Shown one piece after another: positions 6,642-12,059 of a stretch of 12,059 nt of DNA. Positions within the stretch are counted from its first letter, which is position 1. Each line of letters opens with the position of its first letter. The translations under genes were made by a program, and so were the position numbers. Under the pieces are notes generated by a model. The model saw nothing but the letters and a program-made list of their open reading frames with translations. It was not told the DNA's origin and made no database searches. Source of the DNA: an uncultured Clostridia bacterium (GTDB lineage Bacteria > Bacillota > Clostridia > Christensenellales > Borkfalkiaceae); contig CANRAI010000026.1 of NCBI GenBank assembly GCA_947628555.1, positions 1 through 12,059 on the forward strand, written 5' to 3'.

Positions 6642-7460
6642 TTAAGCCTGCTTCCGCGCCTTGGACGCGCGCGAAACGGCTTTTTTTGCGGCGGGCTTCT
6701 TTCCCTCCGCATTTTTTACGCTCGCTTTCAGGGCTTCCATAAGGTCGATTATTTTGCCGGATTTTTCCTCTTTCGGCTTTTCTACCGTTTTCCCAGCTAT
6801 CTTGTCGTCTATCAGCGCCTTTAATTTTTCCTGAAATTCGTCCTTGTATTTTTCGGGCTCGAATGGTTCTTCCATGCCCGAGATTAACTTTTCCGCCATA
6901 TCGAGTTCAGCTTCGGAAACTTTCGGCTTTTCGTATTCTACGGGTATTTCCTTAATTTCGTCCTGATATAAAAGGGTCTGTATTAACATTCCGTCCTCGC
7001 GCGGGATAATCACAAGCAGCTTTTCCGAATTGCCGAAAACCGTTCTTCCCAGCGCCGCGCGGTTTTTCTTTATCATGGCTTGCCGCAGCAATTCAAGCGC
7101 CTTGCCGCCGCCCTTTTGCGGCGCCACGTGATATGCCTTGTCGTAATAAACGGGGCTTATTTCGTCGAGGGACGTGAAGCTTAAAATGGTTATAGTGCGG
7201 TCTTTTTCCGTTTTGATTTTTTCAATTTCTTCGTCCGTTATCACTACGTATTGGTCTTTCGCGTATTGAAATCCCCGTACTATGTCCTTTGCTTCGACTT
7301 CTTTTCCGCAGTGCGCGCAAACTTTTTTGTAGCGTATGCGCGATTTATCCGTCTTGTGAAGCTGGTTAAAGCTTATGTCGCTGTCCTGCGTTGCCGTATA
7401 AAGATTTACGGGTATATACACAAGCCCGAACGATATAGCGCCCTTCTGAATTACCGCCAT
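6642..7460 (-). CDS. ku: Non-homologous end joining protein Ku
   Basis: Homodimeric ring that binds DNA double-strand ends and recruits LigD. The 272 residues match bacterial Ku. It begins MAVIQKGAISFGLVYIPVNL, the near-invariant Ku opening. RYKKVCAHCGKEV (Cys48, Cys51) and DIVRGFQYAKDQYVVITDEE follow, and PREDGMLIQTLLYQDEI lies in the bridge region. The C terminus is a lysine-rich tail (KKPAAKKAVSRASKARKQA) of the kind that increases DNA threading and contacts. On the minus strand AAGAGGTG (7466-7473) precedes the ATG. It is divergent from ligD across an 88-bp region, so both may share control. It terminates at the bidirectional hairpin. No missing motifs were noticed. Confidence 0.96.
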   Translation of the reverse strand: MAVIQKGAISFGLVYIPVNLYTATQDSDISFNQLHKTDKSRIRYKKVCAHCGKEVEAKDIVRGFQYAKDQYVVITDEEIEKIKTEKDRTITILSFTSLDEISPVYYDKAYHVAPQKGGGKALELLRQAMIKKNRAALGRTVFGNSEKLLVIIPREDGMLIQTLLYQDEIKEIPVEYEKPKVSEAELDMAEKLISGMEEPFEPEKYKDEFQEKLKALIDDKIAGKTVEKPKEEKSGKIIDLMEALKASVKNAEGKKPAAKKAVSRASKARKQA

Positions 7461-7491
7461 AAATTCACCTCTTAAAAATTATTTGCTTTCC

Positions 7492-7511
7492 CGAAAGGAA
7501 TATTCTTTCCG
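7492..7511. promoter_or_regulatory. Imperfect palindrome in the ku-ligD divergent promoter region
   Basis: The core GAATATTC (7498-7505) is a perfect 8-bp palindrome. The flanks CGAAAG on the left and TTTCCG on the right extend it to 20 bp, with one G-T and one A-C mismatch among the six flanking pairs. It overlaps a smaller repeat, CTTTC-CC-GAAAG (7487-7498). Placed midway between divergent starts, it is a plausible operator. No convincing sigma-A -35/-10 pair was found on either strand here, so the promoters may use another sigma factor. Confidence 0.4.
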
Positions 7512-7548
7512 CCGCTATAAAAAGCGCGCTCGTCCATATACTAATTTT

Positions 7549-10176
7549 ATGGCTGAAAACAAACTGAAAAAATACAACGCGAAGCGTAATTTCGATATAA
7601 CGAAAGAGCCCGAGGGCAGAATGAGGCGTTCGGGCGGGAAACTTAAATTTTCCGTACAGCTGCACGCGGCGAGAGCGGAGCATTACGATTTAAGGCTTGA
7701 ATACGGAGGGGTAGCGTTAAGCTGGGCTGTGCCCAAAGGTCCGTCGTTCAAAACTTCCGACAAGCGGCTTGCGGTGCGCGTGGAAGACCACCCCGTAGAT
7801 TATATGGACTTTGAGGGCATTATCCCTAAGGGTCAATACGGCGGCGGCACGGTAATGCTTTGGGACGAGGGCGTGTGGACGCCTCGGGTAAATCCCAAAA
7901 AGGGGCTTGAAGAAGGGTCGCTGAAATTCTGCCTCGACGGAAAACGCCTTAAAGGCGATTGGGCGCTTGTAAGGATGAAAAGCGAGGAGGGGTCGGAACC
8001 CTGGCTTTTAATCAAGGAACGCGACGGATACGCCAAAAATACGGCGGGGATAAGTCGTTTTTCGCGCGGAATCCGCTCGGGCAAAAGTATGGCTGAAATT
8101 TCCGAAAGCGGCAATAAAAATCCTTTCGCACAGCTCAATGTAATGCTTGCGAAACCGTGCGCCGAACTTCCTTCGGGCAGGGAATGGATTTACGAACTGA
8201 AATACGACGGTCATCGGGTTTGCGGCTTTTCCGAAAAGGGAAAAACCGTTCTGCTTTCACGAAACGGGCACGATTGCACTTCGGCTTTTTCTGCCGCCGC
8301 GGAGGCGCTTTCAGATGTTTTGAAAGGCCGCGCCGCCGTGGTTGACGGCGAAATGGTCGTTGCGGGTGAAAACGGAATACCCGATTTCGGCGCATTGCAG
8401 GCGTACGTAAAGAACAAGCGCGAGGGCGGGCTGAACTACGTCTTATTCGACCTTTTGGCGCTCGACGGCGAAGATTTGCGCGGATTGCCGCTTATCGAGC
8501 GCAAACGAAGGCTTAAAGGGCTTTTGAAAGAAGTTTCGCCCGTAATTTCATACAGCGGGCACACCGATAAAATGGGTAAGCGGGAGCTTGCCTCATTGAA
8601 AGCGCGCGGTCTTGAAGGAATCGTCGCGAAGAGAAAAAATTCTACTTATTCCGAGGGCAGAAAGGGCGATTGGGTCAAACTGAAATTCAGAAACGACCGC
8701 GAATTTGCGATAGGCGGATATTCGCTGTCCGCAGACGGCGGGCTGAAATCCATACTTGTGGGATTTTACGAGGACGGCAAGCTGAAATTCGCGGGGCGGG
8801 TAGGAACGGGTTTTACCGAGGAATCCCGTTTTAGTCTTGTAAAAAAATTTGCCGCGATATCGCGCAAAACCTCTCCGTTTTCTTCTCTTCCGAAGGAATA
8901 CACCGAGGGGGCGCTGTGGGTCAGACCAATGCTTGCCGCTCAGGTGGATTTTGCCGAAATAACTTCTTCGGGCGTTTTGCGGCAGGCAAGTTTCAAGGGC
9001 TTGCGGCAGGATAAACCCGTAAGTGAAATTACGGACGAAAAGCCCGCCGCAAAAGAAACGCCGGGAAAAACAACTGACGAATCTTCGTCCAAGAGCACGC
9101 GTATTCCGAATGGTAAGCCCAATAATCAAAGAGGGGTTAAACCGAAGCCGTCAATCGAAGTCGGCGGGTTTTCAAGCGAAAATCAAAAATCCGAAAGTCC
9201 TATCCCAAAACACGGCGGAAGTAAGGCTACCGAAAAAAAAGTAAAGCAGACCGAAAAAACCGACTCTGTAAAAAAATCCGCAAATAAAATTTCTGCAAAA
9301 TCCGAGAACAACCGAAAAAAGGAACATTGCCTTGTTTCGGGCGTAAAGATTACTCATCCCGAAAAGGTTATGTTCCCCCAAACCTCCCTGACGAAGCTTG
9401 AACTTGCTAATTACTACTCCGCCGCGGCGGAACGTATGCTGCCCTATCTGAAAGACAGATTTTTAAGCCTTGTATGCTGCCCTTCGGGAATAGACGGCGA
9501 AAAGTTTTTCCGCAGGCATTTTGAAACTGACTTTAAAGGAATAAAACAAGCGCCAGCGGAGGACGACGAATATTTTTATATTTTATCCAAAAGCGCGCTT
9601 ATATATTTGGCGCAGTATAACGCCGTCGAATTTCACGTCTGGGGCAGCAAAAAGTCGTCGCCGTTTTGTCCTGACGTAATGGTATTCGACCTCGACCCCG
9701 ACGAAGCGCTTCCTTTAAGCGCGGTAAGAAAAGGCGTGCGCGATTTAAAATCCGTTTTGGACGGGCTTGGACTTATATCCTTTTTAAAAACCAGCGGAGG
9801 CAAGGGATATCACATTGTTGTTCCCTTCCGCAAAGGGACGGATGGGCAGGCGTTCCGTGATTTTGCAAAGCGTGTAGCGGAGCTTTTGGAAAGCGAATAT
9901 CCGAACCGCTACGTTTCCTCGATGTCCAAAAAACTTCGCGAAGGCAAGATTTTTATCGACTGGCAGCGAAACAGCCCGGGCGCGACAGGCGTTGCCCCAT
10001 ACAGCGTCCGCGCGCGTGCAGGCGCGCCCGTTTCCATGCCGATAGGGTGGGACGAACTGTCCAAAGTCGCTCCCGCCTCGATAAACGTGAGTACGGCTTT
10101 AAAACGCCTTGAAAAGCCCGACCCGTGGGCGGATTTCTTTAAAATAAAAGCTACCCAACAGTTGAATTTTAAATAG
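7549..10176 (+). CDS. ligD: Multidomain ATP-dependent DNA ligase D (phosphoesterase-ligase-polymerase)
   Basis: End-processing and sealing enzyme of NHEJ, 875 residues. The 3'-phosphoesterase domain covers about 15-150: His39, His45, Asp47, Arg49 in H-x5-HYDLR, His81 in DHPVDY, then FEGIIPKGQYGGG. The ATP-dependent ligase domain covers about 185-480: nucleotidyl-accepting Lys218 in ELKYDG, VVDGEMVV, EGIVAKRK (356-363) and DWVKLKF (374-380), then an OB fold. Residues about 485-592 are a Ser/Lys/Pro/Glu-rich linker. The archaeo-eukaryotic primase-type polymerase domain covers about 594-870: Asp714 and Asp716 in DLDPDE, His755 in GGKGYH and Asp804 in FIDWQRN. From memory, the Pseudomonas polymerase acids are 669, 671 and 759, a uniform offset of 45. 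All three active sites look intact. ATG 7549 is chosen because homology starts soon after; the 22-residue extension to TTG 7483 overlaps the palindrome. Neither start has a clear ribosome-binding site. Confidence 0.95.
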   Translation: MAENKLKKYNAKRNFDITKEPEGRMRRSGGKLKFSVQLHAARAEHYDLRLEYGGVALSWAVPKGPSFKTSDKRLAVRVEDHPVDYMDFEGIIPKGQYGGGTVMLWDEGVWTPRVNPKKGLEEGSLKFCLDGKRLKGDWALVRMKSEEGSEPWLLIKERDGYAKNTAGISRFSRGIRSGKSMAEISESGNKNPFAQLNVMLAKPCAELPSGREWIYELKYDGHRVCGFSEKGKTVLLSRNGHDCTSAFSAAAEALSDVLKGRAAVVDGEMVVAGENGIPDFGALQAYVKNKREGGLNYVLFDLLALDGEDLRGLPLIERKRRLKGLLKEVSPVISYSGHTDKMGKRELASLKARGLEGIVAKRKNSTYSEGRKGDWVKLKFRNDREFAIGGYSLSADGGLKSILVGFYEDGKLKFAGRVGTGFTEESRFSLVKKFAAISRKTSPFSSLPKEYTEGALWVRPMLAAQVDFAEITSSGVLRQASFKGLRQDKPVSEITDEKPAAKETPGKTTDESSSKSTRIPNGKPNNQRGVKPKPSIEVGGFSSENQKSESPIPKHGGSKATEKKVKQTEKTDSVKKSANKISAKSENNRKKEHCLVSGVKITHPEKVMFPQTSLTKLELANYYSAAAERMLPYLKDRFLSLVCCPSGIDGEKFFRRHFETDFKGIKQAPAEDDEYFYILSKSALIYLAQYNAVEFHVWGSKKSSPFCPDVMVFDLDPDEALPLSAVRKGVRDLKSVLDGLGLISFLKTSGGKGYHIVVPFRKGTDGQAFRDFAKRVAELLESEYPNRYVSSMSKKLREGKIFIDWQRNSPGATGVAPYSVRARAGAPVSMPIGWDELSKVAPASINVSTALKRLEKPDPWADFFKIKATQQLNFK

Positions 10177-10197
10177 CAGTTTTTTTATAAAAACAAA

Positions 10198-10221
10198 GCC
10201 ATGTAAAATAGGTTACATGGC
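10198..10221. terminator. Terminator hairpin between convergent ligD and the 183-aa gene
   Basis: A 9-bp perfect stem, GCCATGTAA (10198-10206) and TTACATGGC (10213-10221), with a 6-base loop. On the minus strand it is followed immediately by TTTGTTTTTAT, a good U-tract, so it mainly serves the minus-strand gene ending at 10244. On the + strand the T7 run (10233-10239) is 11 bases away, so it should be weaker for ligD. Confidence 0.8.
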
Positions 10222-10243
10222 ATAAAGTAAAATTTTTTTAAGA

Positions 10244-10795
10244 TTAAAAATCGGTCATTTCTTCGATTATTATATTTTGTATCGACTTTGCAAGTGTTCT
10301 CGTCGCTCTGTTTTCAAGACTCCTTTCCAAAAACGCCATATTCACGCCTTCCCAAACGAATAACGTGCCGCTTATGTTTATCAAATCAAACCATAATTCA
10401 TAGTTATGCAATAAATAGCTGACTATCAGTATAACCGCGCCCGCGCCGATTAACGACCCGCCGCTGACAAGTTTTTTATGGTTTTCTTTTATGGTACGGT
10501 AAGCCGCCAGATAAATATTTTGCTTGATTATTTCTGCACATTCTTCTTTGGTATATTCGCCGAAATTTTTTATTATGATATGCAAATTCAATTTAAACTT
10601 TTTGGGGAGAAGTAATACTGCTTCCTGAATATCCGAAAAAAGTTTGTCGTTGAGTTTTTCAATAGTGCCGTCTCCGAAATTCGGGTTTATCAGTTCGGCA
10701 AATGTATCATATACAAGCTTTAAAGTTGCTATATTGTCTTGAATTGAAAAATAGTGTTGCAAAATTTGCGTTTGCAATTCTTTCCTTTTGCTCAT
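10244..10795 (-). CDS. Uncharacterised membrane protein with two transmembrane segments (183 aa)
   Basis: Not a family I recognise. The start at 10795 is chosen because a sigma-A promoter (10829-10857) lies downstream of the longer possible start at 10891, and AAGG precedes the ATG by 8 bases. Residues 1 to about 108 are cytoplasm-like, charged and helical (SKRKELQTQILQHYFSIQDN, then a NPNFGDGTIEKLNDKLFSDI stretch). Two hydrophobic segments follow, about 110-130 (LVSGGSLIGAGAVILIVSYLL) and 133-156. A charged tail, RSLENRATRTLAKSIQNIII, closes the protein. The paired helices and helical N-terminal half suggest a membrane-anchored sensor or assembly protein; that is inference. Its A+T content and codon use look lower in GC than the metabolic genes upstream, which may indicate acquisition. 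It is monocistronic, with its own promoter and terminator. Confidence 0.75.
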   Translation of the reverse strand: MSKRKELQTQILQHYFSIQDNIATLKLVYDTFAELINPNFGDGTIEKLNDKLFSDIQEAVLLLPKKFKLNLHIIIKNFGEYTKEECAEIIKQNIYLAAYRTIKENHKKLVSGGSLIGAGAVILIVSYLLHNYELWFDLINISGTLFVWEGVNMAFLERSLENRATRTLAKSIQNIIIEEMTDF

Positions 10796-10828
10796 TTTAC
10801 GCCTTGTGATTATAAATTTTATAAACGC

Positions 10829-10857
10829 ATTGTAGCATAAGCCCGACTGTTTATCAA
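10829..10857 (-). promoter_or_regulatory. Sigma-A promoter of the 183-aa gene
   Basis: On the minus strand, -35 TTGATA (10852-10857) and -10 TACAAT (10829-10834) are separated by exactly 17 bases. Transcription would begin near 10822, about 27 bases before the chosen ATG. Confidence 0.75.
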
Positions 10858-10889
10858 GCAAAATAAAGAATTGATATTGTAAATGTGTC

Positions 10890-10918
10890 AAAACGGCGCC
10901 TTTACAAGTCGCCGTTTT
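10890..10918. terminator. GC-rich hairpin, possible terminator
   Basis: The arms AAAACGGCG (10890-10898) and CGCCGTTTT (10910-10918) form a 9-bp stem with an 11-base loop. A or T tracts lie at both ends. It lies between the 183-aa gene promoter and the larger hairpin at 10958-10996, so it may be a second terminator for the minus-strand transcript of the 108-aa gene. Confidence 0.5.
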
Positions 10919-10957
10919 AAAAATCTAACCGAGTTCCTCTAACGCCTAACTCCATAT

Positions 10958-10996
10958 CACAAATAAGGACACCCTTTACGGGTGTCCTTATTTGTG
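10958..10996. terminator. Strong 17-bp hairpin terminator after the 108-aa gene
   Basis: A perfect 17-bp inverted repeat, 10958-10974 and 10980-10996 (AAGGACACCC / GGGTGTCCTT at its heart), with loop TTTAC. It lies 28 bases past the stop of the minus-strand 108-aa gene. The stem is long and there is no clean U-run after it, so termination is likely but not textbook. The stem top resembles the hairpin near the tRNA (GACACCC). Confidence 0.65.
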
Positions 10997-11023
10997 GTGA
11001 GCAGTAGTAACGTAAAATGAATA

Positions 11024-11350
11024 TCAGAGCATGAACACAGCTTCAAACTGGCTGCAATCATTTGCGACGATTCCCATGATGAATGATTTTCCGTCTTGCA
11101 GTACAACCTTATAACGGGTGCCTATTTTCCGTTCGTTTCCCATCATGAATGTTGCGTGCGGCTCTACAATCGTAAATTCTTTTACGTCGTTCTTCGTGAT
11201 TTTGATTTCGTCTTTGCCCACTACATTCAGACCCATGCCGCGCGACTTGTCTTCAAATGTCCGCAATGTTACGGAATATCCTAAATAGTCGCCACCCAAG
11301 ACATTGCCGCTCTTCATCATTTGCTTGAATAAGTTGCTGAAAAAACCCAT
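11024..11350 (-). CDS. Uncharacterised 108-aa soluble protein under XRE-type operator control
   Basis: No family recognised. The protein has no signal peptide or membrane segment. It begins MGFFSNLFKQMMKSGNVLGG, a possibly amphipathic N terminus. It continues with alternating short beta-like strands (YSVTLRTF, EIKITKNDVKEFTIVE, TRYKVVLQDGKSFIMGI) that would suit a small beta-barrel such as a PH-like fold; that is a guess. The ribosome-binding site is strong: GGAGG (complement of 11359-11363), 8 bases from ATG. The promoter is near-consensus and carries two palindromic operators, so expression is expected to be strong but normally repressed by the divergent XRE regulator. It is monocistronic, ended by a 17-bp hairpin. 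The layout recalls regulator-effector pairs on mobile elements, but the effector role is not shown. Confidence 0.8.
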   Translation of the reverse strand: MGFFSNLFKQMMKSGNVLGGDYLGYSVTLRTFEDKSRGMGLNVVGKDEIKITKNDVKEFTIVEPHATFMMGNERKIGTRYKVVLQDGKSFIMGIVANDCSQFEAVFML

Positions 11351-11376
11351 AATACTAACCTCCTAAAAACGTGAAT

Positions 11377-11391
11377 GTAACAAATTGTTAC
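11377..11391. promoter_or_regulatory. Operator 1 (perfect palindrome) in the XRE/108-aa intergenic region
   Basis: GTAACAAATTGTTAC, symmetric around 11384. It covers the expected transcription start of the 108-aa gene (near 11391) and the first leader bases. It has the same half-sites (TAACA / TGTTA) as operator 2, with centres 24 bp apart. Confidence 0.75.
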
Positions 11392-11400
11392 TTTGAAAGT

Positions 11401-11415
11401 ATAACATTTTGTTAC
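11401..11415. promoter_or_regulatory. Operator 2, inside the 108-aa gene promoter
   Basis: ATAACATTTTGTTAC carries the half-sites TAACA and TGTTA around a 3-base centre, matching operator 1 in all half-site positions. It lies between the -35 and -10 of the minus-strand promoter and also over the likely -10 of the divergent regulator, so one bound repressor could silence both directions. Confidence 0.75.
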
Positions 11416-11418
11416 AAT
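11410..11418 (+). promoter_or_regulatory. Probable extended -10 promoter of the XRE regulator
   Basis: TG at 11410-11411, one base, then TACAAT (11413-11418) fits an extended -10. No good -35 is visible 17 bases upstream. Transcription would begin near 11425, leaving a leader of only about 14 bases before ATG 11439. Its overlap with operator 2 suggests autoregulation. Confidence 0.4.
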
Positions 11419-11438
11419 TATGTCAAGCGATTTTTAAT

Positions 11439-11648
11439 ATGAAGTTAAGAGGATTAGTAAAAATAAGAAAGCAAAAAGGGTACACGCAATTAAAGGTCTC
11501 CATGGACTTGTCGATCAGTAGAGAGGCGTTATCTTACTATGAAAACGGCAGGAGAAGCCCGGACGTTGAGATGCTCTGTCGGCTGTCCGATTATTTCAAT
11601 GTATCAATCGACTATTTGATTAACGGCAAAGAATTCGAACATAAGTAA
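11439..11648 (+). CDS. XRE-family (HTH_3) transcriptional regulator, 69 aa
   Basis: Minimal one-domain DNA-binding protein. Residues 6-60 form a Cro/CI-type helix-turn-helix: LVKIRKQKGYTQLKVSMDL, recognition helix around SISREALSYYENGRRS, then VEMLCRLSDYFNVSIDYLIN, which is the classic end of this fold. There is no extra sensor domain, so it probably acts as a dimer whose binding may be relieved by another factor. The ATG at 11439 is used because the longer TTG start (11409) would lie within the promoter and operator. The ribosome-binding site is poor (AAGCGA), suggesting low-level synthesis. It is divergent from the 108-aa gene, and the two shared palindromes are its likely targets. Confidence 0.88.
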   Translation: MKLRGLVKIRKQKGYTQLKVSMDLSISREALSYYENGRRSPDVEMLCRLSDYFNVSIDYLINGKEFEHK

Positions 11649-11679
11649 TCGTAAATCCGGTTAGGTTGCTATTCATAAA

Positions 11680-11691
11680 AGGAGGTGGATT
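11680..11691 (+). repeat. 12-bp direct repeat of tRNA-Tyr 3' region
   Basis: AGGAGGTGGATT is identical to 11998-12009, which is the acceptor/T-arm part of the tRNA gene in the same orientation. The copies are 318 bp apart. It also looks like a ribosome-binding site, so chance is a real possibility. Confidence 0.4.
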
Positions 11692-11775
11692 TTGCGCCTT
11701 TGGCGCAAAGCGTCGCTCCGCTCGCGCGAACCAACGAAAAAGTCGGGTTTCTTTTACTACCCCCCTAAACTCAGC

Positions 11776-11809
11776 AACAGGCACTGACAAAAAGTCAGTG
11801 CCTGTTTTT
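11776..11809 (+). terminator. Rho-independent terminator downstream of the XRE regulator
   Basis: The 13-bp stem has arms 11776-11788 and 11794-11806 (CAGGCACTGAC / GTCAGTGCCTG at its core), loop AAAAA, and a T run ending at 11809. It is a textbook + strand terminator, about 130 bases after the regulator stop. Confidence 0.85.
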
Positions 11810-11941
11810 GGTGTAAAGCGGACGGCTTTTAATAGGAACTCCGAAAAGTCGTAAGTGGATTCTGCCGTTTCCCCAAGGGAACCCTCGGCAGACCTTCGCG
11901 TGCATAGCTCGCTCGGGCGAACCACGCGGCGTTTCTTTTTG

Positions 11942-12006
11942 CCACCTCCTCCCACCAAAAAACGACACCCTATTATAGGGTGCCGTTTTTTGGTGGGAGG
12001 AGGTGG
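11942..12006 (-). repeat. 65-bp quasi-palindrome: tRNA-Tyr terminator plus inverted copy of the tRNA 3' end
   Basis: The arms 11942-11970 and 11978-12006 are 29 bp each, with one mismatch and a 7-base loop. The inner part, GACACCC(TATTATA)GGGTGCC with flanking A6/T6, is the intrinsic terminator for the minus-strand tRNA. The outer 16 bases of the right arm are the tRNA 3' end including CCA, and the left arm repeats them inverted. In RNA made from the minus strand the single mismatch becomes a G-U pair, so the stem is fully paired in the tRNA direction only. Confidence 0.85.
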
Positions 12007-12059
12007 ATTCGAACCACCGAAGTCGGAGACGTCAGATTTACAGTCTGATGCATTTGGCC
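11991..12059 (-). tRNA. tRNA-Tyr (GTA), 5' end beyond the window
   Basis: Read on the minus strand, the sequence has an anticodon stem TCAGA / TCTGA around loop CTGTAAA, giving anticodon GTA (complement of 12039-12041). It also has a long variable region (CGTCTCCGACTTC) typical of bacterial tRNA-Tyr, a T-arm GGTGG-TTCGAAT-CCACC, the acceptor strand TCCTCCC and an encoded ACCA tail ending at 11991. The D-arm and 5' acceptor strand lie outside the window. A terminator follows directly. Confidence 0.93.

Larger units (their letters stand above)
11398..11426 (-). promoter_or_regulatory. Near-consensus sigma-A promoter of the 108-aa gene
   Basis: On the minus strand, -35 TTGACA (11421-11426, perfect consensus) and -10 TATACT (11398-11403) have a 17-base spacer. 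Operator 2 sits in the spacer and overlaps the -10. Confidence 0.85.
11649..11941. other. Non-coding hairpin- and repeat-rich stretch
   Basis: I see no credible gene in this stretch. It contains a hairpin TTTGCGCC / GGCGCAAA (11691-11709, 3-base loop), the terminator at 11776-11809, and a composite hairpin at 11861-11892 (TCTGCCG / CGGCAGA outside, TTCCC / GGGAA inside). An imperfect repeat GCTCGSGCGAACCA occurs at 11720-11733 and 11911-11924; each copy is followed within about 27 bases by GTTTCTTTT and then a C-rich run. This looks like decayed intergenic repeat DNA. Confidence 0.5.

Noticed and set aside
7483..7548. TTG start extending LigD by 22 residues
   Set aside because: The extension covers the palindromic divergent control region, encodes Arg/Lys/Tyr-rich non-conserved sequence, and has no ribosome-binding site.
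10796..10891. Longer start for the 183-aa membrane protein
   Set aside because: The sigma-A promoter at 10829-10857 lies inside the extension, so the extra codons would not be transcribed from it; a ribosome-binding site precedes 10795.
11692..11790. Short ORF starting TTG after AGGAGGTGG
   Set aside because: It would be only about 31 residues, starts within a perfect hairpin and ends inside the terminator stem; the AGGAGGTGG is more likely part of a repeat.
11620..11958. Minus-strand ORF of 112 codons across the hairpin-rich region
   Set aside because: It runs through a terminator, several hairpins and the end of the XRE gene, and its residues show no domain pattern.
1..12059. CRISPR array, transposase or integrase gene
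   Set aside because: No regularly spaced repeats and no transposase or recombinase motifs were seen on either strand.

Overview
The window looks like a chromosomal segment of an anaerobic Firmicute, probably an uncultured Clostridia-type bacterium. The evidence is AAGGAG/GGAGG ribosome-binding sites, an ECF-type vitamin transporter S component beside a DUF4430 lipoprotein, a divergent Ku/LigD pair, Firmicute-like sigma-A promoters, and anaerobic enzymes (citrate-lyase family, oxygen-labile two-subunit class I fumarase family). The species cannot be named from this sequence.

Region 1 (1-6205, all + strand) is metabolic. It starts with the 3' end of a citrate lyase alpha-type gene (citF), then the lyase ligase citC and a fused citX-citG gene that builds and attaches the lyase prosthetic group. 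After a 164-bp gap follows a tight run: glutamate racemase (murI), both subunits of a class I fumarase-type hydratase, a PduO-type cobalamin adenosyltransferase-like protein without its N-terminal ATP-binding motif, a DUF4430 lipoprotein and an ECF S component. Two readings fit. (a) Citrate is cleaved to oxaloacetate and run through malate and fumarate. (b) The region is part of a B12-dependent methylaspartate glutamate-fermentation locus, where the 'fumarase' is mesaconase and the 'citrate lyase' is citramalate lyase. Reading (b) would explain murI and the cobalamin genes together, but it is inference; the genes upstream of position 1 would decide it.

Region 2 (6206-6544) holds a 54-residue YjzC-like ORF between an AT-rich inverted repeat and a strong bidirectional terminator.

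Region 3 (6642-10176) is a complete bacterial NHEJ module: Ku on the minus strand and, divergently, a three-domain LigD in the order phosphoesterase-ligase-polymerase. An imperfect 20-bp palindrome lies between them.

Region 4 (10177-11648) contains two uncharacterised minus-strand genes, each with a recognisable sigma-A promoter: a 183-residue protein with two membrane segments and a 108-residue soluble protein. The latter is divergent from a 69-residue XRE-family regulator. Two matching palindromes in the shared intergenic region sit on the 108-residue gene's promoter, which is a clear repressor-operator layout.

Region 5 (11649-12059) is non-coding, rich in hairpins and repeat-like sequence, and ends in a tRNA-Tyr gene (minus strand, 5' end outside the window). 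The tRNA 3' end and its terminator are part of a 65-bp near-perfect quasi-palindrome, so an inverted copy of the tRNA 3' end lies just downstream of the tRNA gene. This is the most unusual piece of DNA architecture in the window.
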